A stretch of DNA of 64,000 bases from Chelonoidis abingdonii. Taxonomy: Eukaryota > Chordata > Testudines > Testudinidae. Both the position numbers and the translations under genes were made by a program. Location of the stretch: assembly GCF_003597395.2 (NCBI RefSeq), contig NC_133770.1, positions 10,004,301 through 10,068,300 of the forward strand, written 5' to 3'. A model generated the notes under the pieces. The model saw only the letters and a program-made list of their open reading frames with translations. It did no database searches and was not told where the DNA came from. Below are positions 10,036 through 20,954 of the stretch, in pieces. Position 1 is the stretch's first letter. The number at the start of each line of letters is the position of its first letter.

Positions 10036-11179
10036 GAAGTAATATATCCCTTGTCTACAAGTAGCCCACAGGATGACATCACTCGCTCATACACCCAACG
10101 CTAGTACATCACAGCATATAATAGCTTCTAATTTTTACTAGGCTACGTTTCCCATTTTTCCCCACACACACACTTCACTTCAGTGCTAAGTTACATGGCT
10201 ACTTTATCCAACATGGTTTCTCTCACTGTTATGGAAGATGGCATTGGCTTCTTGACCTCCAGGCCATAAGTACATACCTTGCAGAATGAGACGGCCCCTG
10301 GCATGGTGAAGAGTTCAGAACCAAAAGTCTGGTCTTTTTTGCATCCATTAAATGAAGACTCAAAAGAAAAAAAAAGCTGTAAGCAGGGCAGTATTCCTGA
10401 ATGAAATCTGTGTTGTTAAGCAATTGGGATAACTCATCTTCTCATCCCCCACACCTCTGCCCAGCAGGGTCAGCAAACCATCGGAACAAATCAATAGCAA
10501 CTTCTCAAGCTAATGGAAAATAATGGAAAATACAGCAGATGTTGCTCAGCCTCATGAGTCAAGTCTGGTTTCTTTAACCACCTGCCTGGGAACATTTTCA
10601 CTCAGGGCTCCTAGTTCAGCCCCAGAATGGATTTATTGAAGTCAGTGGGGGTTTTGCTGCTCACTTGAACAGCAGCTGGCCTAGCTTCCTCTACGTTCTT
10701 GGACAGAGAACAGGACGCAGCACAAGTTCCTGCAGCGGTCTCTCAAAAGGTGCTGCATTCTGCCTGCCAAACCCACACACCTGTTAAAGGCAATTACACA
10801 ATTACAGTACATAACATGCCGACTCACATTATTGAACTCATTATCAGCCCTGGTTAGGATGATTTAAGTTGTTGTATTTCTTGTTGCCTAAGGCAAGGCA
10901 TCACCTGGAAAAATTTAAAGTCATGCTGCAGCTGTTTAGTAGCAGCCCAAGGCTAGAGAACAGCATAATTGGTTGCTCCCTTTCTAGCTGTACTTTCCTT
11001 TCCTTTTGAATAGTAAAGGTCCCTAAATCCTACAATGTGTCTTGCAGCTCTGGAGCAGTGCCAGACGGGGGTCTAATCACCCCCAGCAAAAGAGAAACCC
11101 CTCCATCTTAAGCATCTGCCAATTGTCCACAGCAAGTACGGCATAGGGTATTTAAGCAGCAACTCTAGGAATACATTCA
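10036..11179. other. Non-coding stretch, nothing recognised
   Basis: The sequence is A/T-moderate with no recognisable gene. Homology to the flanking mobile elements stops at both ends. Confidence 0.4.
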
Positions 11180-11191
11180 TACAGTCTAAGG

Positions 11192-11410
11192 CAGCGGTTC
11201 TCAAACTTTTCTGCTGGTGACCCCTTTCACACAGCAAGCCTCTGAGTGTGACTCCCCTTATAAAGTAAAAACACTTCTTAATATCGTTAACACTATTATA
11301 AATGCTGGATGCAAAGCAGGATTTGGGGTGAAGGCTGACAGCTCACGACCCCCCATGTAATATCCTTGCGACCCAGTGAGGGGTCCCGACCCTCAGTTTG
11401 ACAACCCCTG
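11192..11410. mobile_element. hAT-type MITE (219 bp)
   Basis: The terminal inverted repeat is CAGCGGTTCTCAAACTTT at the left and CAGTTTGACAACCCCTG at the right. The 8-base target duplication is GTCTAAGG (11184-11191) and TTCTAAGG (11411-11418), one mismatch. The target was the very 3' end of an older inverted CR1. Confidence 0.8.
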
Positions 11411-11598
11411 TTCTAAGGCCAGACAGGACCGTGGTGACCATCTAGTCTGACCTCCTGCATAACACGGGCCATAGAACCTCACCCGATTTCTGCATCAAGC
11501 CCTGTTTGAGCTATAGCAACTCTTTTAGAGAGACGGCAGTCTTGACTTAAAGACCACAAGCCATGGAGACTCCACGGTGTTCCTAGATAAGTCATTCC
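11411..11598 (-). mobile_element. Older CR1 LINE, left piece
   Basis: The inverted CR1 3' region begins AAGGCCAGACAGGACCGTGG with CATCTAGTCTGACCTCCTGC after it. It stops at AATGG, where another element interrupts it. It continues at 12313. Confidence 0.75.
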
Positions 11599-11605
11599 AA
11601 TGGCT

Positions 11606-12312
11606 GGCTAGCGAACAGGAGCAGCAAACACGGGAGTTCTGCAAGGGAGGCAGATATACCTAACAGACATATCATCAATTTAGGCCAATAATCCCCCCCT
11701 AAAAAAAACGAAGAACAAACAAACAAAGACAGACCCCTGCAAGCGTAAAAATAATCCAGCAGCAGAGTGGGGGCTGTCCAGTTTATTGCACCAAATGCAA
11801 CATGTGCAATTACCTGCCTTGTGGGCAGGTGTGTGCATTTGGTGCAGGTAACTCACGGCCCTCAGAGACCGAGTACAGACTCTGGAGACTGGAGTGGCTG
11901 AACTGGAGGAGCTACAGGAGACAGAGAAGTACACAGAGTAGACTTTCTGGGATATAGCAGAGTGGTCCCACCCCCAGACTGACCCTTGTTTGAGAGGATA
12001 AAAGTCTTGAGGAAGAAGATCAAGCTGGAGTGGAGGAAATGAGCCTATATCTGGGACTCTCCTTCCAGATGATCTCAGTGCGAGAGGATACCGTGACGAT
12101 ACCCCTCCGGGGGAAGGGACCCCCATTATTAGGAAGAGACAGGTAATAGGGGGATTGGATCATTAGAAATATAAATAGTTGGGTTTGTGATGATGAGGAG
12201 AACCACATGGTGAATTGCGTGCTGGGTGCCAAGGTTGCAGCTCTATTGAGACATCTAGACAGACATCTAGGTCTGACCCATATTGGCCGTGCTTATGCTC
12301 TTATTCTTATGT
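11606..12312 (+). mobile_element. Internally deleted CR1 LINE keeping both ends
   Basis: The left part (from GGCTAGCGAACAGGAGCAGC) reads like the CR1 5' leader and start of ORF1. This includes the Cys-rich segment around ACCAAATGCAACATG, the coiled-coil-like block with GGAGGAGCTACAGGAG, and a stretch ending GGATTGGATCATTAG that corresponds to the esterase-like region. After GACATCTAGACAGACATCT it jumps straight to the CR1 3' terminus, GGTCTGACCCATATTGGCC and a TTATTCTTATGT tail. Most of ORF1 and all of ORF2 are missing. The flanks AATGGCT (11599-11605) and AATGGTT (12313-12319) look like a 7-base target duplication with one change. Confidence 0.75.
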
Positions 12313-12410
12313 AATGGTTAATTTCCCTCGCTGTTAAAAATTTGCACCTTATTTCTAGTCTGAAGCATCAGCTTCCAGCCAAAGGATCTTATTATGTCTT
12401 TTCCTTATCA
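12313..12410 (-). mobile_element. Older CR1 LINE, right piece
   Basis: AATGGTTAATTTCCCTCGC, a CTGTTAAAAATTTGCACC block and TCAGCTTCCAGCCAAAGGAT continue the CR1 copy that starts at 11411, in register across the inserted element. Confidence 0.75.
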
Positions 12411-14200
12411 CCTTCAAATCTGCTACTGACAACCAGAGCTGCCCACTGCAGAGCATGAGACTCTCTCATATGCCAATAAAAAGGACAGTTGTTCTGGGTG
12501 GGCCTGATCTGAGGCCCTTTGCAATACAGTAATGCCTAGAAGTACTCCTGCTTGATGCTCTGCAAAGCACGTAATAAGACACAGTCCCTGCCCCAAACAG
12601 TGCACAATTTAAATAGGAAGGACGAGTAAAGGGGTCAGGGAGGGGAGAGGAAACAGTTCAAGGTCACACTGCAGTGCAGTGGAAGAGATGGGATAAGAAA
12701 CCCCCTCTCCTATCCACTAAGCAGCGCTGCCTTCCATATTTGACAGAAGAACATCTGAAGCAGAGGTTGAGTTTTTTCATTTGAAATGTTTGAAGCGGGA
12801 AGGGGGTTACAAAAGAAATGACTTTTTGGTCAAAACAGAAATTTCAGTGGGAATTGGGGGGGGGGGTTGTTGAAAAAAACCAAAAACCTGAAAAAATTTC
12901 TATTTTTGGTCAGAAAACTTGTCGGGTTTTCAATGAAACACTTTTGCAGCGTGTGGATGCAGGTCGCCTGCCAAGATTATCTGAGTACATCTCATTTAAT
13001 AATTTAATGCAGGGCCTCAGGCACTTCAGTCCTTCCTGTGGCACATAATAGCCTTCTGTGGGCGATAACACTTGGGTCTCATTCTGGTTGTTGGGTTCAG
13101 TGTGCGGGTGTTGGGTGGCGGTGGTGGCTTGTGAGCTACACGAAATCAGGCTAGAAGATCTGGGGGTCCCTTCTGGCTTTAAATTCCACGACTCAAACTT
13201 TTTCATCAACATTTTTGGTGGGAACAAAAATCATGTCTTGAGCAGCTTGAGTGCAAGGGCCAGAATGCGGGGACAGGACAGGCCAACCCATTCCATGGCT
13301 GCACTCTGATCGTACAAAGGAGTCCTAGGGGATGTCCACATGGAGGGCCGGTACTCTCAGTAAGTGGAGAGGAACAAAGCTTTTCTTGCCCGTTTCCCTT
13401 TAGTGTCCTCAGCCATGGAACAGGAAGGGAAGAGGAGCCGGAAGCTTGAAGCAGCAGGTCCTTATTGATGGAAGCAAAATACCTGAGTCTGATTATATCT
13501 ACCAGAAACTAAAAACAATCCGAGCCCAACCACACAAAGAAATTGCTTTGAAAATATTGGGGTCGGTTTAAAGAAAGATCCTAGTGCCCTGTAGCGGGGC
13601 AGGGAAAGAGCCAGGGTGGCATCCATCATCCACCCCGCTGCAACTTATGAAGGCAGAAGCAGATGGACAGGCTCTTTAGGAGAGTGACAGGTCTCACTGA
13701 CAGTGCCTGACAGCTCTGGTTTCTGCCCCCAAAGCTGCAAGCAGGCTGCAGACCCATGGTGAGATCTGTGGATCTATCTATGATGATAAACTGTATTTTT
13801 TTTTTAAAGGATCGTTACTTGGACAGCGCTGTCATTACTAAAAAACAGGAATTCACTAGAATCTAGAGTGCAGGCTGCTTGCCAGGGAAACACTTGAAAT
13901 GCTATGTGGGGGGGACCCTACCTTACTGAAGGGACCTGTGTCACCCCACGTATAAGCCAACCTCCAGTTGAGTGAGGATGAAACTAACAAGCAAATGATG
14001 CCAATATAAGTCGACCTCCACAGTTGCAGCCATCTCAGTACTGCCTTGCTCCTCGTGACCTTCTCTCCAGCCTCCCCAGAGATCTCCTGGCCTGGCAAGA
14101 CCTGACCCTCAGCTTACCATACTCCTCCATTCCTCTTATTCAACTCTGCGTTACCGTAATTCACTCACATATCAGCCCCCATCACCCAGCTGAGGGCATA
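12411..14200. other. Non-coding stretch with weak repeat traces
   Basis: A/T-rich blocks at about 12780-12945 (GGTCAAAACAGAAATTTCAG and similar) resemble the hAT-like family at 2980-3334. A short CCCTTCTGGCTTTAAA block at about 13167-13182 looks like a plus-strand CR1 3' trace. A G run lies near 12857-12867. No gene was recognised. Confidence 0.35.
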
Positions 14201-14270
14201 AGGGCCAGATCCTCAGCTGGTGCAAGTCAGCACAGCCAATGGAGTTACACCAGCTGAGGATCTTGGCCTT
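14201..14270. repeat. Palindromic hairpin MITE
   Basis: GGGCCAGATCCTCAGCTGGTG and CACCAGCTGAGGATCTTGGCC are inverted copies differing by one base and a one-base insertion, around a 25-base loop. Looser copies of the same family occur at about 20828-20930 and 22495-22585. Confidence 0.75.
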
Positions 14271-15424
14271 ACATTGGCAAACAAGCCTCCAGCTGCGAAG
14301 AGTTTGGATGCGCTCTCAGCGCACCTGCTCTGCAATTTGCAGTGGGGCAATATTTCAGAGGACAGAGAAGGCTCAGGGACTTCCTGTATTTCTACAGCAC
14401 CCCAGCACTAAATCATAGAACATCACGTCATCAGTGTCTGAGCCCACCATCTGTAAGCTTCAGATTGGACCCAGCATGCTTCTTGGAGATGCTGTGCTCT
14501 GCAAAGGGAAACACAGCAGAGTTATGCAAAGAGCAGCTCTCCGAGTGTTACATTTCACTCCAGTGCCACAGTGCTTCATTTACTCAGGGGAGATGGGATG
14601 ATTCACTTCATGCTCTGCGTGTTAGAAATAAATACTTCCCTCCCTCTTCTTATCAATGGCCAACGAAAGATTCCTTCTGATGCCCACAGTGCTGCCAACT
14701 CTTGAAATTTTATAGCAAGCTTCACAATAGTCTCTTAAAGTTCCCAGATCCTGGACTCATGTGAATACCCAAGAACCTAAGCTTTCATCTCAAAACAAAG
14801 ACAAGTCTCTAGGCCTTCTGGTTGCAAAGAGAAGTGTGAAAACATGAACCCTTAAGGTTCAAACAGCAGAAGAAAAATGTAAGCTCCCTGAACATTTATG
14901 TTTTAAAAAAAATCTTGTGGTTTTTTAAAGACAACATCAAGATTACTGGAGGTCCAGCTGGCAATTTTTGAATGTGTGGGGTTGGCAATGCTGGGTCTAG
15001 GAACAGTTGCGCTGTTACTGTTTGTACAGTGCTGTCGGTGTCCATGGTGCTGTGGAAACTACAAGGCCCAGCACCGGAGGAAGTTACAGTCCAATTTGGG
15101 CAGGGATTTTCAGGGACCATTGTGAGCAGTTAGTGATCAGGGTCTGGCTGGGAGCAGGAAGTGACTGAATAGAGATCAGGGTTGGATGGGTGAACAAAAA
15201 AAGCAGCAATGATAATGAAAGATTTCTGCACTTTATCAAACTTCCCCCATAGGCACAAAACACCCCTCGGATGTTCTCTAGACCTTTGAAAATCCCATCT
15301 GATATGCAGATTTCCCTGCTGTGTGCAGGGTCAATACCATTGAACAACACTGAGTCCCTGTTTAAAACAAAGAGACCCCAAACACACTGAAAAGGCTCAA
15401 GTCTGTACTAATCTCTTTTTCCTT
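14271..15424. other. Non-coding stretch, nothing recognised
   Basis: No homology-bearing frame, RNA or defined repeat was found. Confidence 0.4.
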
Positions 15425-15562
15425 TCGGATGAAAAAAAAAACTGACTCCAAGAGGTTAGGTGACCTGCCTAAGGTGATGACCCTTAGCAAGTCAGTAGGA
15501 AATCTATGGAAAGAACCCAGGAGTCTTGATTTCCAGTCCCATGCTAGAACCACCTTTCTTAG
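15425..15562 (-). mobile_element. MIR-like SINE fragment, complement
   Basis: AGGTTAGGTGACCTGCC, AGCAAGTCAGTAGGAAA and GAACCCAGGAGTCTTGATTT follow the MIR order. The outer parts are lost. Confidence 0.5.
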
Positions 15563-17806
15563 TGTGATGCTGCACCATCGTTTGCTTAACCTCACACTTC
15601 AGTTCTTGCTGGAAAAGGCCTTCGCTTCTCAACAACTTCTACCATCAATGATCCAGGACAAGCCAAGCTTATTCCTTGACCGTGACTAACTCTTGCTCAA
15701 CACAGGGATTTCACCTAACCGTTTCCCCAGCTGGTTTCCTTCCTTTCTGACACACCCAAATGCTGTTAACCTCCTCCGTTTTTGCTAGGCATTCAGTTGG
15801 TTTTATTCCCAGTTCTCGTGAATGCACTCACCAGAGAAGCATCACTGGCGGAAGTGCTAGCCAGGAACGATAGGCCAGCTCTGCGGACCAAGCATCCCCC
15901 CAAAGTGGAGGCCGTGTTTTAACAAATTCATTCTGCATACGTGAAATCCGTAACCCCATGCTCGTATTTTACCCCACCAGGCAGCTCTAATCATCCCAGA
16001 ATCAGTGATGACAATACGGGCCTTAGCTGCGTCCTGCCAATGACCTAAGCTTTGCTTTTCAGCAGCAGATTTGCTCGTTATTGATATCAGATGCTTTCAT
16101 GCTCTCTGTGATGTTGCACTCCATTTGGAATACATCCATGTGAAGGATAATCCGATAACCTCTTCCAATGGGCAATGCAACTCACTGTTAAAAAAAATAA
16201 TGGGTCCTGTTTCTAGTTTGGAATTTACTGACTTCATTTTCTGGCCACTGATCTTGTTATGCCTCCATCTCCTGCTTTTGATTCGTCTTTCAGTTTGGCA
16301 GGAACACAGCGACCCTGGCACGAGGGAACCTCTATCCGGTCCATAAACCAAACGTCTAACTCAAGAGAAGCAACACCTCTGGGGAAGCAGTGGAAGCTGG
16401 CTGCAGCACCCTCCCGTCACTTTCACAGGTGAGAGAATATAGCTGTGTTCTATGCAATGGACTTCGCCAGCCTCTGGAAATGCCAACACAAAATCAGTGC
16501 CTGGATTGACAGCCCCAGAGATCAAAGAGCTCTCTATCCACAGAGCAAGTACAGCATGGACCGGAGCAGTGTTAACATCCAATCCACAAATCCCCACCAC
16601 ACCATGACCTGGAGAGACACTGATTCCAATCTCCAGAACGCATCTAGGTCATGGAAACAATGGAAGGGGAGAAGCTACTTTTAACTTATTTATTGTTAGG
16701 AGATACAGCCGGTGCAGCTCAGCTTAATTCATCCCCAAATACCAGTGCTGCAACTTTCGTTGTCGACTCACCCTCCCTTCTCCTGGGGCGCTCCCAATCC
16801 AGTGCCACCAACTCAAGCCCAACTAGCTGCAAACAAATTGAAACAGGCAGCTTGCAGAACAGACAAAACTAATTCAGGGTCTGAACCCAATGCTTGGCAT
16901 TGGCTTGAGTCTATGGATAAAAGGAAAAGCAAGGAAGAACCAGGGCAAGCGGTTTTTTTAGCATCTCTCACTGGCAGTTAGTGACCTCTGAGATCACCAT
17001 GCCTCCTGCATTGGAGCTAATAGCTTTGCTGGCAATTTGTTTGGAGGGAGCTGGGTCAATTTCCCACCCACCCTCCCCTTGGCCTGACTTGACACCAACG
17101 TCAAAATTTTATGGCTTACCTGGATCTGCAATGCTATTCCCAGGAACCCTAATAATTCTGTTCTGTTGGGGACCAATGTTAGACTTTAAATCTTTGGGCA
17201 GGAGGGAAGGGTTTAATACATTCAACCCGGAGGGGCGGGAGGGAGTTATTAAAGCCACTTGCGGAAAGCAAGAGCAGCCGCCAGCATGTATTATGAAACG
17301 AGCCACAAGAAAGAGCAGAGGCATTACTGCAGCTTGCCAGCACATGGAAATGGAGGAGAGACGATCACAGCCTCAGGCCCTCACTCCTCCTGGCCAGTCC
17401 TATTGCATCACAGGGTATGTGCCCCTCTGGACATCCTTCAGCCAAGGGATATCTGTGTTTATCATCATCCCAGGGCATAGTTCCAAGCGCTGAAATGCAG
17501 TAGTCGTCCTGATCACGGGAAGGTTAGAGCCCTCGGAGCTCTCATCAGTGTCCGGGGTAGCTGCGGGTACACAGAAACTCAGGCTCAGACCCTGTCTTTG
17601 TCTGCATGGAAGCCTCACAACATCCCCCATAAGTCTAGTGACAAGGGACCATCCACAGGTGTTCTGGCAAAGGATGAAAACCGGAGCGGCTTTTCCAGCA
17701 TTTCTGTGCTGCCCATAAAGACACTTGCGCACGTTGAGATCTGGTCTCAGCAATACCCTGCTTTACTGTTTCATCCACCTTCAAGGATGCTCTTTGCTAT
17801 TTTTAA
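15563..17806. other. Non-coding stretch, nothing recognised
   Basis: Frames of up to 170 codons at 16981-17493 lack domains, low-complexity support or splice context, and read as chance. Confidence 0.4.
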
Positions 17807-17814
17807 GTTAAAGC

Positions 17815-18274
17815 TAGAGCTGGTTGAAAATTTGTGGATGGAAAATAGGGTTTTTGACTAAACTAAATGTGTAAAGTGTCTGCTTTGCACCAGAAAAATA
17901 CATTTGAAATAAATCAAAGCCTGAAAACCTAAATAATGTAGCTAAAATCCAAAATATTTTAATTTGGTTATGTTGCTAGTGACTCATGGATGTTGTAGTT
18001 TGTTTGCCTCATGTCTCCATTTTCCTTGATTTGCCAGGCTTCCCAGCTGGACTACATCTCCCATGATACACCACAACCTGGGACTCCCATGATGCATCAC
18101 CTCTTCTCTCTAAAAGGATTGGATTACATCCTGGGAAATGCAGTCAGACCATGTAGGTCAGCCTAGCCAGGGGAAGGAAATCACTAGATATTGCAGATGC
18201 ATTTCCAAATTGAAATTTTTCAGCTTTCAAATTTTCACTGAAAAACACCCCAAACAATTTTCCAACTAGCTCTA
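17815..18274. mobile_element. hAT-type non-autonomous element (460 bp)
   Basis: The ends are TAGAGCTGGTTGAAAAT and, inverted, TAGAGCTAGTTGGAAAAT. The 8-base target duplication is GTTAAAGC (17807-17814) and GTTAAAAC (18275-18282), one mismatch. Inside are several ZNF143/Staf-like blocks: ACTACATCTCCCATGAT at 18051, ACTCCCATGATGC at 18083, and inverted forms at about 17990-18002 and 18131-18146. Confidence 0.75.
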
Positions 18275-18282
18275 GTTAAAAC

Positions 18283-19254
18283 ATAAAATCACACTGATTT
18301 TGTCCACTTCAATGTAACTACAGAACAGTTCTTTAGAAAATATTTTTGTGTATATGCAGGAATTATAATTATTTATCCGGTAAGCAATCACATGGATTCT
18401 AACAGATCAATTGGCCAATAGCATCCAATGGCAACCCCACAAATCTATTCCTCTTTCTTTTTAGATTAAGAAGAATTTTTATTCTGTTTTTCCAAACAAA
18501 AGCAGCACAGCAGGTTCTATGGCCGGTTTGCTTCAGGGGGTGCTGGATACAACAAAAAAAATTTGCAATCAGGTATTGCCAGAACAATATTAAAATAAAA
18601 GGGGAAAAAATTATTAAACATAATCAGATCAAATCATCACTCGCTGTACTCAGTAGAAAACAATGAGTGCCTCATTAGCAAATAGACAGCATGGCAATTG
18701 GTTCCCTATGAATACGTACCAATCAACAGTCAGGATTGAGGGATTCAACCAAGGAATCACCTCTGACAATAAATTACTTTCTTCTCCCAGGAGAAATTTG
18801 TTCCAGAAGCAGCCTATGTGACTCTGTCTGCAATGATGGCAAGTCCAATGAACGTTTGTGGTTAGAGAAAGTTAATATTTTTTTCATACTATGCCTCATG
18901 AAAAGAAAAAAGATATCGTATTATTTTTGTTCTTAACTCTTTATCTGTAAATTCATCCTCCACCGCTGGATTATGTCAAACTTGCTGAGCAGGCCTTTCC
19001 TGATGCCAATTCGATCTAACCTTGAAAGGATCATGAAAATCCTGGAAACATGATACATTTGCACGGGCGTGGACAGAATCTGTAACCAATCATCCAATCT
19101 AGGCACCCGGACTCCCCCACTGGAAACACCAGATTCCACTAATGTACCCGGAAACAGCTCTTAGGTACTGGGAGCATCCCAAATTCTAACCCTGTCTTTA
19201 ACTCCTTCTGCGTGGTTGGGAAAGTTATTAAGATGTCTCAGGTGGAGAAGTCGT
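18283..19254. other. Non-coding A/T-rich stretch, nothing recognised
   Basis: No element ends or coding homology were recognised. Confidence 0.4.
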
Positions 19255-19330
19255 CCCAGATCCTCAAAGGTATTTAGGCGCTTAGCTCCCACTGAAATCA
19301 ACAGGAGTTAGGTGCAGCCTGGTATTTCAT
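19255..19330. repeat. Imperfect hairpin repeat
   Basis: CCCAGATCCTCAAAGGTATT, TAGGCGCTTAGCTCCCACTG and then ACAGGAGTTAGGTGCAGCC form an imperfect inverted repeat. The motif is widespread in turtle DNA and probably a short palindromic MITE. Confidence 0.45.
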
Positions 19331-19570
19331 ATGTACCACGGCTGAATAAAACTTCAGCCCAACTTCTGTGATGGCATCACCGTGACAAGTAGGACAAGCG
19401 GCTCTGTAAACCCAGTGGATTAGAGACCTGCATGTCTGGTGCTGAAGGACCCCAGAGCTATCATTAGGTCTGCAAGTATGTCACGGTGGGGAAGAGAGTC
19501 ACAAATAGTGAGATTTTTCCATCTGGCCAGGACTTTTTTGCATGTGTCCGTGACTCACCCTGCAGCGGTG

Positions 19571-19752
19571 GCTCCCGCAGCTCCTGTCCAGCAGGCCTGG
19601 GCCAGCTCCCCACTCCAGATGCTGTGACGTGGCACTCAGGATTGCAGCCCCACTCAGGTTTGGCCCAGCTGCCCCTCTGCCATGAGGGATGCAGGGTCAC
19701 AACACCTGGAGTGGGGAGCTGGGCCCAAGCCGGGGGGACACAGGAGCTGCTG
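19571..19752. repeat. Foldback: long imperfect inverted repeat
   Basis: Two arms of about 58 bases (19571-19628 and 19694-19752) are separated by 65 bases. The core is a perfect 17-base match, CCAGCTCCCCACTCCAG (19602-19618) against its complement (19706-19722). Similar open frames occur on both strands because of the symmetry and are not genes. Confidence 0.7.
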
Positions 19753-20363
19753 CTGTCCATGCCTTGAGTGAGTGCGGGACAGGCTCACTCTCCAGCCCTC
19801 CCCACCCCAGGCCACCTCTCCCCTCAGCACGGGGCTGGGATTAAGGTTGCCGGGGCAGTGGGCACTGCTGAAGCAGTCAGTCCCTCCTCCTCTGTCAGGG
19901 TATTTTTACCAGAACTCGCGGAGCAGTCACAGACCCCGTTACTCTGACTGAATTTTCCATGAGGGCGCTGTGATTTCTGCCAAATCAGCAGCCCTAGCTA
20001 TCACCCATGACACCTGTCTGATCAGTAAGCGAAAGCCGCTCGGTGTAGCGCCATCACCCTCCAGTGGTGGCTGGGCCACAGGCGGGCTGATGGGCTGCGA
20101 CGGCTTTGGCCAACAGACATGCTCGTGGCAGCCCTGCATTACTAGACCTTGGTTTTGAGAGGTTCCTCACTCTTCTTCCCTCCCCTCAGAGGATCCAATG
20201 TGATCCAAGCACAGGAAACAGGGATCCAGGAACTCCCAGCTCCCATACACACTGCTGCTGGAGCCTCTGTAAGGTCCTCAGCCTGCCTTCCTCAGGTCCC
20301 TTATCTGTAAAATATCCATCATGCTGCTTCCTTACCTATCACTGGGGAACATTAATCTTCATA
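19753..20363. other. Non-coding stretch, nothing firm
   Basis: A block near 20275-20310 (CCTCAGGTCCCTTATCTGTA) hints at an eroded plus-strand MIR. Confidence 0.35.
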
Positions 20364-20365
20364 TA

Positions 20366-20486
20366 GGGTGACTAGATAGCAACTTGTGAAAAATTGGGAC
20401 AGGAGGTGGGGAGTAATAGGCACCTATATAAGACAAAGCCCCAAATACTGGGACTGTCCCTATAAAATCGGGACATCTGGTCACCC
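20366..20486 (-). mobile_element. TA-flanked 121-bp MITE, copy A
   Basis: The ends are GGGTGACTAGAT and ATCTGGTCACCC, with TA on both sides (20364-20365, 20487-20488). The interior GGGACTGTCCC and TATATAAGACAAAGCCCC are shared with three other copies in the window. Confidence 0.85.
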
Positions 20487-20954
20487 TATCTTCCTGCAGC
20501 ATTTGGAGATGAACAATACAAGCACTAAGCAGTCTTACTACTGACCACTGCACAGGTAGCTTTACTGTGGCAGGCAATGATATGAAAATAGCCTGGTGCT
20601 GCTGAAGTAACAGGCATGTGAGCACTGAAACCAAGAGGGTTGAAAGAGAACAACGCTAGAACTCTCTCTCCTGGAGCACAGGGAGCCAGACTGTGCCAGC
20701 TTGGAAGGGGAGAGGTGGCAGTTTGCATCCACCTGGATCCAGGGGAGAGTGATGGGAAGAGGAGGCTACTTTGCAAGTCAGCAGAGATTCAAGAGGAGAC
20801 TGTTACAAAGGAACATTTCTAAACCTAGAGGGCCAGAGCCTCAGCTAGTGCAAATTGGCCCTAGCGCCACTGAAGTCAGTAGGGCTATGGTCATGAAGAG
20901 CAGCTGAAGATCTGCTCCAGGGGCTTTAGAGGGCACAGTAGGGGTGGACGGGAG

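Noticed and set aside
11680..12126. Minus-strand 148-codon frame as a gene
   Set aside because: It is antisense to the CR1 leader/ORF1 remnant.
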